From contig NZ_CP050975.2 of NCBI RefSeq assembly GCF_012273515.2, positions 1,550,001 through 1,614,000 of the forward strand: a DNA stretch of 64,000 bases, written 5' to 3'. This document shows, in pieces, positions 1-7,626 of the stretch. Under the pieces are notes generated by a model, which was given only the letters and a program-made list of their open reading frames with translations, was not told the DNA's origin and did no database searches. Within the stretch, counting starts at the first letter, position 1; each line of letters opens with the position of its first letter. Both the position numbers and the translations under genes were made by a program. Source of the stretch: Streptomyces sp. RPA4-2. Lineage in GTDB: Bacteria; Actinomycetota; Actinomycetes; Streptomycetales; Streptomycetaceae.

Positions 1-700
1 TCTGCGTGGTGCTGTCGGCGAGGTCGGCGTGGACGAGGCCGTCCAGCCAGATGTGCGCGATCCCGCCGGCGAAGGCCGGTGCGGCGGCCTGCTTGCGGGC
101 TCCGTCGGTCGTCGCCGTCCCGGCCACGGACTTCCAGAAGTCCGCGGCGTGCGAGCGGTCCGCGGTGAGGGCGGCGCCGTTGATGCCGTCGAGGGTACGG
201 ACCCGGGTCGCCCCGTCGGGCAGCGCGGCGGCCTTGCGGCGCGAGTCGGCGGACTGCGTGTAGGAGACGATGAGCGGCAGCCGGTCACGGTGCGCGTCGT
301 CGTACCCGTCGGCGATCATGTCCGTGATGTTGAACAGCTGCCGGTCCAGGGTGCCCTTGGCCACGAAGGGCAGCACGGACTCGGGGAACACGTAGAGGTC
401 GTCGCCCGACGTCAGGATGTGGGTCTGCACCGGGCGTCCGTCGGCGCCGCGGACGCTGACGGTGCCTCCGGTCCTGCCGTCGGTGCCGGGGCTCTGTCGG
501 GTGGTCACCACGTCACCGGTGATCAGTGTGACGGAGTGGTCGCCGGCGGGCACCCGGTCGGACGCGGATGCGGTGGTCGGGGAGTCGGCGGCGTCGGAAC
601 GGGCTGCCGAGGCCGTCGCGTCGTAGGGGCCGGCCAGCGCGAGTACCAGAGCACCGGCGGCAACCGGCACACTCCAGCGTCTGCGGTGGTGCGCTTTCAC
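1..700 (-). CDS. Secreted S8-family serine peptidase, N-terminal part (runs off left edge)
   Basis: This is the first 233 codons of a minus-strand gene that continues beyond position 1. It starts at a GTG at 700-698 behind a GGGAGA ribosome site. Residues 1-35 are a Sec signal peptide: a basic HHRRR stretch, a hydrophobic core (VPVAAGALVLALAG), then an Ala/Ser-rich cleavage region. The mature start carries HSVTLITGDVVTT, the opening motif of the long Streptomyces subtilisin-like (S8) extracellular peptidases, followed by the pro-domain-like region. The Asp-His-Ser triad lies outside the window, so catalysis cannot be checked. It is divergent from the HTH regulator at 947, an arrangement common for this peptidase group, and a palindrome lies between them. 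An S8 peptidase is the best reading; another secreted protein with this pro-domain is possible. Confidence 0.72.
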   Translation of the reverse strand, partial: MKAHHRRRWSVPVAAGALVLALAGPYDATASAARSDAADSPTTASASDRVPAGDHSVTLITGDVVTTRQSPGTDGRTGGTVSVRGADGRPVQTHILTSGDDLYVFPESVLPFVAKGTLDRQLFNITDMIADGYDDAHRDRLPLIVSYTQSADSRRKAAALPDGATRVRTLDGINGAALTADRSHAADFWKSVAGTATTDGARKQAAAPAFAGGIAHIWLDGLVHADLADSTTQ

Positions 701-874
701 AAGGTCTCTCCCGGCTCTGCAGTCGGACAGAGCACGGTCGTCCTCTGCCGTCCACGTGGCGCCCCCTGACCGCTCGTCGGCATCGAGGATGCTCGGAGCC
801 CTTCCACAGGTGGCGTGAACGTTCAGAGTGAAAGCTTGTGAACGAGGAATGTCTAGATCAAACTCATGTCGTAC

Positions 875-890
875 ATCGCCAGTTGGCGAT
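875..890. promoter_or_regulatory. Perfect palindrome between the S8 peptidase and its regulator
   Basis: ATCGCCA-GT-TGGCGAT is a perfect 7-2-7 inverted repeat in the 246-bp divergent spacer, 57 bp upstream of the regulator start and 175 bp upstream of the peptidase start. Its size and position suit an operator for the HTH protein encoded at 947. The assignment is inferred from position. Confidence 0.5.
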
Positions 891-946
891 TCGCGTCACG
901 ACCGTCCCGACTGCTCGCCGGGCGGTGACCGCTGGGAGGTCGTCCG

Positions 947-1915
947 GTGCTGAGCACCCTGGGGATCAGCGAGTTCGACGAACGGGTCTACCGCAGCTAT
1001 CTGACCAAGTCGGACCGGACGGCTGCCGAGATCGCCGAGAGCCTGGGCACCACGCCCAGCCGGGTCAGGCGCACGGTCTCCCGGTTGGCGGAGCTGGGCA
1101 TGCTGAGAAGGGAAGGGCACGGCCAGTACCGGCCGGTCAGCCCGCACACCGCGCTGAGGGCACTGCTCGCCAGACGCCGAGCCGAGACCGAGGCGGCGTT
1201 CACCGCGGTGTGGGGCACCGTCGACGACCTGGCGGACGAATACCGCGCCCGTCGGCTGCAGGAGGATCCGACCGGACTGGTGGAGGTGATCACCGGCGAG
1301 GCGGAGATCACACTGCGCGTCGCCGAGCTGATGCAGTCGGTCCGCACCCACTTCTGGGTCCTGGATCGACCCCCGTATCTCGGGCCCTACAGCACCGAGT
1401 TGGAGGAGGAGCTGACGATGGACCTGCTGGGCCGCGGGGTCGACATACGGTCGGTCTACACCCCGGAGGCGCTGGCGCAGCCGGAACGTTTCGAGCTGAT
1501 CACCCACCTGGCCCGGATCGGCGAGCAGGCCCGCATCCTGCCGGCCCTGCCGTTCAGACTGCGCATCATGGACCGACGCGTCGCGCTGGTCGCGCTGGTC
1601 CCGGGCCGCTACGACAGGATCGCCGTCGTCCACCGGTCGGGCCTGCTCGACGCACTCCTCGAGTTGTTCGACTCCTACTGGCAGCGTGGGCAGTCCCTCG
1701 TCGCGACCGCTCCGGCGACACCCGACGGGCCGAGCGCGCAGGACCTCCTGCTGCTGAAGATGATGCAGGCGGGTTACAAGGACCAGGCGATCGCCCGGCA
1801 GTTGGGGACGAGCGCGCGCACCGTGACCCGCCGCATCGCGGCGATCGCGACCGGGCTCGGCCTCGACACGCGCTTCCAGGTGGGGGCCGAGGCGGCCAAG
1901 AGGGGCTGGATCTAG
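947..1915 (+). CDS. HTH transcriptional regulator (TrmB-like N-terminus, LuxR-like C-terminal HTH)
   Basis: A 322-aa cytoplasmic regulator. Residues 1-65 form a winged-helix/TrmB-like domain (AAEIAESLGTTPSRVRRTVS, then LAELGMLRREG). Residues 75-230 are a regulatory region of the type seen in TrmB/PLD-like regulators. Residues 260-310 hold a second HTH (KDQAIARQLGTSARTVTRRI). The GTG start at 947 has a good GGGAGGT site at 935-941 with proper spacing. Regulators of this two-HTH form are often divergent from S8 peptidase genes in Streptomyces, so control of the neighbour at 1-700 is likely. The ligand is unknown. Confidence 0.75.
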   Translation: MLSTLGISEFDERVYRSYLTKSDRTAAEIAESLGTTPSRVRRTVSRLAELGMLRREGHGQYRPVSPHTALRALLARRRAETEAAFTAVWGTVDDLADEYRARRLQEDPTGLVEVITGEAEITLRVAELMQSVRTHFWVLDRPPYLGPYSTELEEELTMDLLGRGVDIRSVYTPEALAQPERFELITHLARIGEQARILPALPFRLRIMDRRVALVALVPGRYDRIAVVHRSGLLDALLELFDSYWQRGQSLVATAPATPDGPSAQDLLLLKMMQAGYKDQAIARQLGTSARTVTRRIAAIATGLGLDTRFQVGAEAAKRGWI

Positions 1916-2430
1916 GGGTATTGACCCGCAGTCGCCTGCTCACGCGCCGACTCCGGCAACCGACTCACCGCTCCCCTCCTCCTCGCTCGCCCACCCCGCC
2001 TCACGTCCGTCTCTACAGTGGAGAGAAAGAGGTCTGGCCGCGGGTAGGGGCACGGCGGCCGAGTGTTGGCGGCGGGATCGTCTTCGAGGACGGGGCCGGC
2101 CAGTCGATGACGCCGCCGCGCGGGTTCTGTCCGTCGTCCCGACGCATGTGCCATCGCGAGCCACCCAGGGCCGCCCAGCGGGAGCTTTGGGGACTCTGCC
2201 ACCGCCAAGAGCCCGACGGCGGGGACCGGATCACCTCCGTTCCGTTCGGCACAGCCCTGGACCGGCCGCGCGCAACACCGAGCCCGGGAAACACGAAGGA
2301 CTGACTGTTTCCGGGTCCCGATCGAGAATCCCCCGCCGGACTGCCACCCTGGAACCGCCGACAACCTCCACACGCTCACCCACGGCCCGTCCTACCGGGC
2401 GCTGAACCGGCACACACAGGGGGACGACGA
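1916..2430. other. 515-bp spacer without a supported gene
   Basis: Between the regulator and the ABC transporter I see no ORF with a ribosome site or protein-like codon bias. A 65-codon reading from 2107 to 2304 contains three cysteines but has no Shine-Dalgarno site. The spacer probably holds the terminator of the regulator gene and the promoter of the transporter operon; no clear hexamers were found. Confidence 0.4.
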
Positions 2431-4419
2431 GTGAAGAACTTCTTCGGGAAAGTCCGCCTGGCCGAGCCGCAGGTGTCCGACGCCGAGCGCGAACTGTTCG
2501 GCGGGCCGCTGCGCTATGACATGGGCTGGTCCCAACACGAGCACGCGGGGCTGGACTTGACCATGGGGTCGGCGCTTCGCCAGATGCCCACCCTCGTCGG
2601 TGCCACCCTGCGCATGGCGTGGCGCGCGGACCGCCGTGCGCTCGTCGCCGTGGCGATCAGCGAAATCGCCCAAGGCGTCGCCGCTGCAGTCAGCCTGCTC
2701 GCCGTCAACGCGGTCATGCACGCCCTGCTCGGCACCGGAAGCGCCGTCGAGCGGCTGCACGCGCTGCTGCCTGGACTGCTCGCCGCCGCAGGCGTCGCTG
2801 TCGTCAACTCCGCCCTGGCCGGCTGGTCGACCTCCCGGGCCGGTCGCCTCGAACCGCTGGTCGAGCGGATCGCCACCACGCAGTACCTGGCAGCGGCGAC
2901 CGCCGTCGAACTCGAAGCCATCGACGACCCGGACTTCCGTCGCCTGATCGACATCGCCCAGTACGGGCCGGCCTCCGCCCGCCGCATGATCGGTGCCTGT
3001 GTCTCGGCCCTGAACAGCACCATCTCGCTCGTCGCCACCGCCGGTGTCCTCACCGTCCTGCACCCTGCGCTGCTGCCCATGCTGCTGGCCATCGCGGCCC
3101 CCCGGGGCTGGGGCGCCATGCGGGTGGCCCAGGAACGCTACGTGTCGATGATGAGCTGGATCGAGCACCTGCGGGCCAGCCGCCTCATCGGCGGTCTCCT
3201 CACGGAGCGCACGGCGGCGCAGGAGGTCCGCATCCACGCGGTCGGGCCGTTTCTGCTCGACCGGTACGAGCGCATGGCCCACAGTGCCGAAGCCGAGCAG
3301 GAGCGGCTCGCCGCCGGCAAAGCCGTCACCGAGTGGGCCGCCTCCGCACTGTCGGGGCTGGCGATGGCCGCCACCTACGGCGTCATGATCTGGCTGATCG
3401 CGAGCGGACACATGAGTCTCGCGGTGGCCGGCACCGCGGTGATCGCCGTCCGATCGGGTTCCGCCAGCCTGGGCGCCCTGGTGATGAACGTGAACCAGTT
3501 GCACGAGGAATCCCTGTACGTCCGCGACCACGGACGCTTCCTGGAGGAGGCTGCCGAGCGGGCCATCCCCTCGGGCGGCGCGCCACTCCCGGAAAAGGTC
3601 GAGCGCATCGTCCTGGACCAGGTCACCTACCGTTACCCCGACCGCGAGAGCCCGGCGCTGGACAGCGTGTCGCTGACCCTCCCCATGGGGTCGGTCACCG
3701 CCGTGGTGGGCGAGAACGGCTCCGGCAAGAGCACTCTGATGAAGGTCCTTTCCGGGCTGTTGCTGCCCCAGGAAGGGACGGTCCGCTGGGACGAGGCCGA
3801 TGTCGCGGACCTGCAACGCACCCAGGTCTTCGACCGTGTCTCGCTGCTCACTCAGGACTTCCAGCGCTGGCCTGTGACCGCGGCGATGAACATCCGCATC
3901 GGCCGCCCGGACCACGACGCGCGCCCGGACGACTTACAGCCCTCCATCGACTACGCGGGAGCCGGCCCCGTCATCACCAAACTCACCAACGGACTCCAGA
4001 GCCTGCTGGCACGCGTCTTCCGGGGAGCCGTCGAGCTGTCCGGCGGCGAATGGCAGAAGATCGGCCTGGCCCGTACGCACTGGCGCAGTTCAACCTGCTC
4101 TGCGGACAGCATCCTCATCGTCGACGAACCCACCTCGGCCCTCGATCCGGAAGCCGAGATCGAAGCCTTCGACCGGATCCGCCGTCTCGCGGCTCCGAAC
4201 CGGGCCGTCGTCCTGGTCACCCACCGCATGTCCGGGGTCCGCCACGCGGACCGCATCTATGTCCTCAACCAAGGACATCTCGCCGAACACGGCACCCACG
4301 ACGAACTCATCGCCTCCCGCGGGCGGTACGCCGCCATGTTCGCCGCCCAAGCCGCCCAGTACGCACCCAGCGCCGCCATCCCGAACCCCACCTCGCCCAC
4401 CGTCGCGGATCACGCGTGA
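2431..4419 (+). CDS. ABC transporter, fused permease and ATP-binding protein
   Basis: A 662-aa half-transporter of the type I exporter class. Residues 50-340 contain the transmembrane domain, with hydrophobic helices such as the one around ISEIAQGVAAAVSLLAV. Residues 390-630 are the nucleotide-binding domain with Walker A GENGSGKST near 427-435, the ABC signature LSGGEWQK, Walker B ILIVDEPTSALD and the H-loop LVTHRMSG. The GTG start at 2431 follows a GGGGGA site. The protein probably works as a homodimer, since no second half-transporter is adjacent. It is followed by a degenerate gene and a methyltransferase-ASCH-NUDIX protein, which suggests export of a modified small molecule or peptide, but no precursor or core biosynthetic enzyme is visible. 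The substrate is unknown. Confidence 0.85.
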   Translation: MKNFFGKVRLAEPQVSDAERELFGGPLRYDMGWSQHEHAGLDLTMGSALRQMPTLVGATLRMAWRADRRALVAVAISEIAQGVAAAVSLLAVNAVMHALLGTGSAVERLHALLPGLLAAAGVAVVNSALAGWSTSRAGRLEPLVERIATTQYLAAATAVELEAIDDPDFRRLIDIAQYGPASARRMIGACVSALNSTISLVATAGVLTVLHPALLPMLLAIAAPRGWGAMRVAQERYVSMMSWIEHLRASRLIGGLLTERTAAQEVRIHAVGPFLLDRYERMAHSAEAEQERLAAGKAVTEWAASALSGLAMAATYGVMIWLIASGHMSLAVAGTAVIAVRSGSASLGALVMNVNQLHEESLYVRDHGRFLEEAAERAIPSGGAPLPEKVERIVLDQVTYRYPDRESPALDSVSLTLPMGSVTAVVGENGSGKSTLMKVLSGLLLPQEGTVRWDEADVADLQRTQVFDRVSLLTQDFQRWPVTAAMNIRIGRPDHDARPDDLQPSIDYAGAGPVITKLTNGLQSLLARVFRGAVELSGGEWQKIGLARTHWRSSTCSADSILIVDEPTSALDPEAEIEAFDRIRRLAAPNRAVVLVTHRMSGVRHADRIYVLNQGHLAEHGTHDELIASRGRYAAMFAAQAAQYAPSAAIPNPTSPTVADHA

Positions 4420-4442
4420 CCAGGCCGTTCGAAGGACCGGCC

Positions 4443-4724
4443 ATGACGACGCCTCCCACCGCCGACACCACCGGAACGAGCGCCCTGCGCCACCAGTTGA
4501 CCGACCAGCTCACCGCGGCCGGTCACATCCGCGCTATCGGCATCGCCGTCGCCGTCGAGCACGCCTTCCGCACCGTTCGACGCCCTCGCCCTGAACCGGA
4601 CCGGTGCACCGAGTGGCGCTGGTGGCCGCTCGACGCGCTGCCCGAACCGACCGTGGGTCACACCGGAGTCGCCTTGGAGGCGATCCCTTTCGGCACGCGC
4701 TGCACCGCAATGGGCTGGACCTGA
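4443..4724 (+). pseudogene. Short chimeric ORF: methyltransferase-like start joined to a NUDIX-like C-terminus
   Basis: A 93-codon frame with a plausible GAAGGA ribosome site. Its first 45 residues (LRHQLTDQLTAAGHIR, then VEHAFRTV) resemble the N-terminus of protein-L-isoaspartate-type methyltransferases such as those found in FxLD peptide clusters. Its last 43 residues (EWRWWPLDALPEP, then a final MGW) resemble the C-terminal part of NUDIX hydrolases of the kind that recognise nucleoside diphosphates. Neither catalytic core is present: there is no SAM-binding glycine loop and no NUDIX box. The simplest reading is an internal deletion that fused two former neighbouring genes and left a relic. 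An expressed small protein cannot be excluded. Confidence 0.45.
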
Positions 4725-4778
4725 CACCGCTCCGTCCGCTGTCCCCTCAAGCCTGCCGTCTCCCGGGAAGGACGTGCC

Positions 4779-6284
4779 GTGCACATGTTCGCCACGCAAG
4801 ACGAATGGGACCGTAGCTACGCCGACGGTCGCCGTTTCAGCCCACTCAGTGACCGTGAGCGGTCGCTGCTGGCCACGCACGCGCCTCCGCCGGCCGATGC
4901 CAGGGCCCTCGACATCGGCTGCGGAGTCGGTGAACTCGCGGCCCACTTGTCCACGCTGGGCTACGCCGTGGACGCCGTCGACTGGTCCGAGACCGCACTG
5001 GCCGAAGCCGCCGCCGAACACGGCACGGCCGTCCGGTGGCTACGCCTCGACATCGAGAGCGACGACGGGACACCACTGCACGCCGACGGCTACGACCTCA
5101 TCACCCTCCGGTTCGTGGTTCCGTTACTCAACTCCCGCGCCCGGACCCTGCACGCCCTGGGCCGACGCCTGCGCCCCGGAGGCGCCATCGTGGTCGTCAC
5201 ACCGCACGCCGCCGACACCCCGGCCGAGCGGCGTCGCCTCGCGCTCGACGAGGACGAACTCGCCGAGCTGCGGACCGACTGGGCGAGCACGACGCTGCAC
5301 GACGCCGGAGGCCTGGCCTTCGTGATCCTGCGTGACCCGTGCCGGACCGGCACGACCACGCCGCGGGACATTCCCAGGGCGGCCGGAACACAGGGCACGC
5401 CATCAGGCACGGGGAGCGTCGAACACACGGCGGCCGCCTCCCCGCGGCAGCATCGCTTCCCTCTCCTGGGGCGCTACTACCGCCAGGTCGAGTCCGGTCG
5501 GAAGACGGTCGAGGTGCGCGTCGCCACCCCTGACAAGGCAGCCGTCGAAGCCGGGGACGCGATCATCTTCCACGACGAGGACAGCGGTCGGGAACTCGAC
5601 ATCGTGGTGAAGCGGGCCACCCCGTACACCTCCTTCGAGGAACTCCTCGAAACGGAGGACCCGTCACGCATCGACCCGGACACGCCTCGCGGAGAACTGC
5701 TCATCAGGCTCCGCGGCATCTACCCGCCGGGCAAGGAAGCGCTCGGCCCGCTGGCCTTCGAGTTCGACCACCGCCCGGCGCTCCCCGGCCGCTCCATGCC
5801 GATGACGGCGTCGGAGTACGTACAGACCGTGCCCCACCACACGGTGTACGCCTGCCTGTACGTCCGCGACGAGCACGACCGACCCGTACAACTGCGCTCC
5901 GTCCACGGGTCCCGGCTCTGGCATTTCCCGGGCGGCAATCTCGACACGCGAGGGGAAGAACCTCTGCAGACCGCCCGCCGCGAAGCCGTCGAGGAAACGG
6001 GACTCGAACTCGGCTTGGAAGCCCCGAGGCTGCTCCTGACACATTTCCTGCACGCCGGGCCACCGCCGGCGCTGAACAAGGTCGGGTTCGTCTTCGACGG
6101 AGGGCGCCTCACCTCCGACCGGCTCCGCCGCATTCGTCTCGATCCCGCGGAGCACGACATGTGGGCCGTCCACGACCTCGCGGGGTGGCGGCAGTTGATG
6201 GCACCAGGGGCCTTCGCCCGTCTCGACGCCGTCGAACGGACCCGGCTCGGCGAAGGCCCCGCCTACCTCGTCACGCACACCTGA
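4779..6284 (+). CDS. Trifunctional fusion: SAM methyltransferase, ASCH domain, NUDIX hydrolase
   Basis: A 501-aa protein with three modules. Residues 1-185 are a class I SAM-dependent methyltransferase with motif I LDIGCGVGEL (44-53), motif II DAVDWSE and a post-motif region LRPGGAIVVVTPH. Residues 225-325 are an ASCH domain (LLGRYYRQVESGRKTVEVRV), a PUA-like fold linked to RNA or modified-nucleotide binding. Residues 345-495 are a NUDIX domain with the signature GGNLDTRGEEP followed by REAVEETGL; the glycine-to-glutamate spacing is one residue longer than the canonical box. The GTG start at 4779 has a GGGAAGGA site; an ATG two codons later is the alternative. Two-domain methyltransferase-NUDIX proteins are known in actinomycetes; the ASCH insert suggests a nucleotide or RNA-linked substrate. 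The reaction is unknown. Confidence 0.8.
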   Translation: MHMFATQDEWDRSYADGRRFSPLSDRERSLLATHAPPPADARALDIGCGVGELAAHLSTLGYAVDAVDWSETALAEAAAEHGTAVRWLRLDIESDDGTPLHADGYDLITLRFVVPLLNSRARTLHALGRRLRPGGAIVVVTPHAADTPAERRRLALDEDELAELRTDWASTTLHDAGGLAFVILRDPCRTGTTTPRDIPRAAGTQGTPSGTGSVEHTAAASPRQHRFPLLGRYYRQVESGRKTVEVRVATPDKAAVEAGDAIIFHDEDSGRELDIVVKRATPYTSFEELLETEDPSRIDPDTPRGELLIRLRGIYPPGKEALGPLAFEFDHRPALPGRSMPMTASEYVQTVPHHTVYACLYVRDEHDRPVQLRSVHGSRLWHFPGGNLDTRGEEPLQTARREAVEETGLELGLEAPRLLLTHFLHAGPPPALNKVGFVFDGGRLTSDRLRRIRLDPAEHDMWAVHDLAGWRQLMAPGAFARLDAVERTRLGEGPAYLVTHT

Positions 6285-6425
6285 CCCCGTCACGCCGCGT
6301 CCCGAGGAGACGCCCGTGCCCGTCGACGACATCAACAGCCGAGCCTCGGCCGTCACGACGCGCGCGTCACCGCAGCCGCCCGTCCGGCGCCCCTCGTCCG
6401 TCCGCCGTCAAGAACGCGGAGCCGT

Positions 6426-6659
6426 TCATGGCCGGAGCAGGAATTGGTCGGCCGTCAGCTGGGGGTCCTCGGTCACCGCCGTGCCCAGCACCAGTAGGGG
6501 AACGCCGTCGGACAACTCGCGATGCCGCAGGCGCACGAAGCTGTCGTAGACGCCGCTGCCGACCCGGAGTTCGGTGGGAAACAGGCCGACTTCCTCGAGC
6601 GCGAGCAGCCTGGCACCGGCATTGTCGAGTACCGAGCAGATCCATCCGTCCGTGTTCAT
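6426..6659 (-). CDS. Small protein of unknown function downstream of the Rieske reductase
   Basis: A 77-aa reading frame beginning with ATG at 6659, 14 nt after the stop codon of the reductase gene and on the same strand, with an AAGGCGG ribosome-like site. It has no membrane segment and no cofactor motif; the sequence is soluble-looking, with repeated Leu/Val and a final FLLRP. I do not recognise the family. Position suggests that it is the third gene of the oxygenase operon. An upstream in-frame start at 6689 would overlap the reductase. Confidence 0.5.
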   Translation of the reverse strand: MNTDGWICSVLDNAGARLLALEEVGLFPTELRVGSGVYDSFVRLRHRELSDGVPLLVLGTAVTEDPQLTADQFLLRP

Positions 6660-6672
6660 CCGGCCGCCTTGG

Positions 6673-7626
6673 TCAAAGGTCGAGGACAAGACGCGTGCCT
6701 TTCGTGCCGGAACAGCAGATCATCATGGTGTCTCCGGCGGCCCGTTCCTCCGCTGACAGCACCGTGTCGCGGTGCTCCGGTTCGCCCGCGAGCACACGGG
6801 TGCGGCAGGAGCCACAGATTCCCTCCATGCAGGAGAAGTCGACGTCGACGCCGGCGTCGAGCACCGCGTCAAGAATCGTTGCGCCAGGGGCGATTCCCAG
6901 GGCTTTCCCTGATCGCGCGAGTTCGACCGTGAAGCCCCCGTCGACGGCCGGTGGCAGGTCTCCACGGAACCGTTCCAGGTGCACGCGATCCGGGCCGAGC
7001 CCGCGGGTCGCCTCCTCGAAGTCGGCCAGCATCGAAGCCGGTCCGCAGCAGTAGAGGTGGGGTTCGCCGGAGGTGTCGGCCACCAAGGAGGCGATCTTGA
7101 GCGAGCGTGGCCCGTCCTCGTCGGCGAAATACGTCCGCAAGCCGCCGGCACCCGAGTCGGCGAGAGCGGACAACTCGGGGAGGAACGCGGCGGCGTGGCG
7201 TGAACGTGCCGCGTAGTGGACCTCCCACGGCGCCTCGAGCTGTGTCAGCCGGCGTGCCATGCTCAGGATCGGCGTGATGCCGATACCGCCGGCGATCAGA
7301 ACGCTGTGCGGGGCGGATTCCATGAGCCTGAAACCGCCGGCCGGTTCGCTGATCACGAGGCGGGAGCCGGTGTGGACGGACTCGTGGACAGCACGGGACC
7401 CTCCTCTGCTTTCCGGGTCGAGTGCCACCGCGATGCGATAGGACGACGGGTCCCGTTCGGGGGTGCCGACCAGTGAGTAACTGCGCGTCAGTCCAGGGGC
7501 CAGCGTGACGTCGATGTGGTCGCCCGCGCCGAACCCCGGCAGCGGGATGCCGTCGGCGGGGCCGAGTTCGAGCAAGCGCACTGATTCGGCTGCCCGGACC
7601 GTGTTCCGGACGAAGGTCTCGATCAT
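6673..7626 (-). CDS. Phthalate-dioxygenase-type reductase (FMN, NAD, plant-type 2Fe-2S)
   Basis: A 317-aa electron-transfer partner for the Rieske oxygenase encoded just upstream. It has the class IA order: flavin domain with RSYSLVGTP near residue 60, NAD-binding domain with IAGGIGITPILSM, and a C-terminal [2Fe-2S] ferredoxin domain with CMEGICGSC and a distal cysteine (MMICCS). It takes electrons from NAD(P)H and passes them singly to the oxygenase. Its ATG overlaps the oxygenase stop as ATGA (7623-7626), so translation is coupled. VanB-type reductases have the same domain order. Confidence 0.92.
   Translation of the reverse strand: MIETFVRNTVRAAESVRLLELGPADGIPLPGFGAGDHIDVTLAPGLTRSYSLVGTPERDPSSYRIAVALDPESRGGSRAVHESVHTGSRLVISEPAGGFRLMESAPHSVLIAGGIGITPILSMARRLTQLEAPWEVHYAARSRHAAAFLPELSALADSGAGGLRTYFADEDGPRSLKIASLVADTSGEPHLYCCGPASMLADFEEATRGLGPDRVHLERFRGDLPPAVDGGFTVELARSGKALGIAPGATILDAVLDAGVDVDFSCMEGICGSCRTRVLAGEPEHRDTVLSAEERAAGDTMMICCSGTKGTRLVLDL

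Noticed and set aside
2107-2304. A 65-codon frame upstream of the ABC exporter with three cysteines, as for a modified-peptide precursor
   Set aside because: No ribosome site, no leader-core layout and Arg/Pro-rich random composition.
2392-3915. Long minus-strand open frame opposite the ABC transporter gene
   Set aside because: It mirrors the third-position GC pattern of the plus-strand gene, has Gly/Arg/Gln-rich random composition, and no motif.
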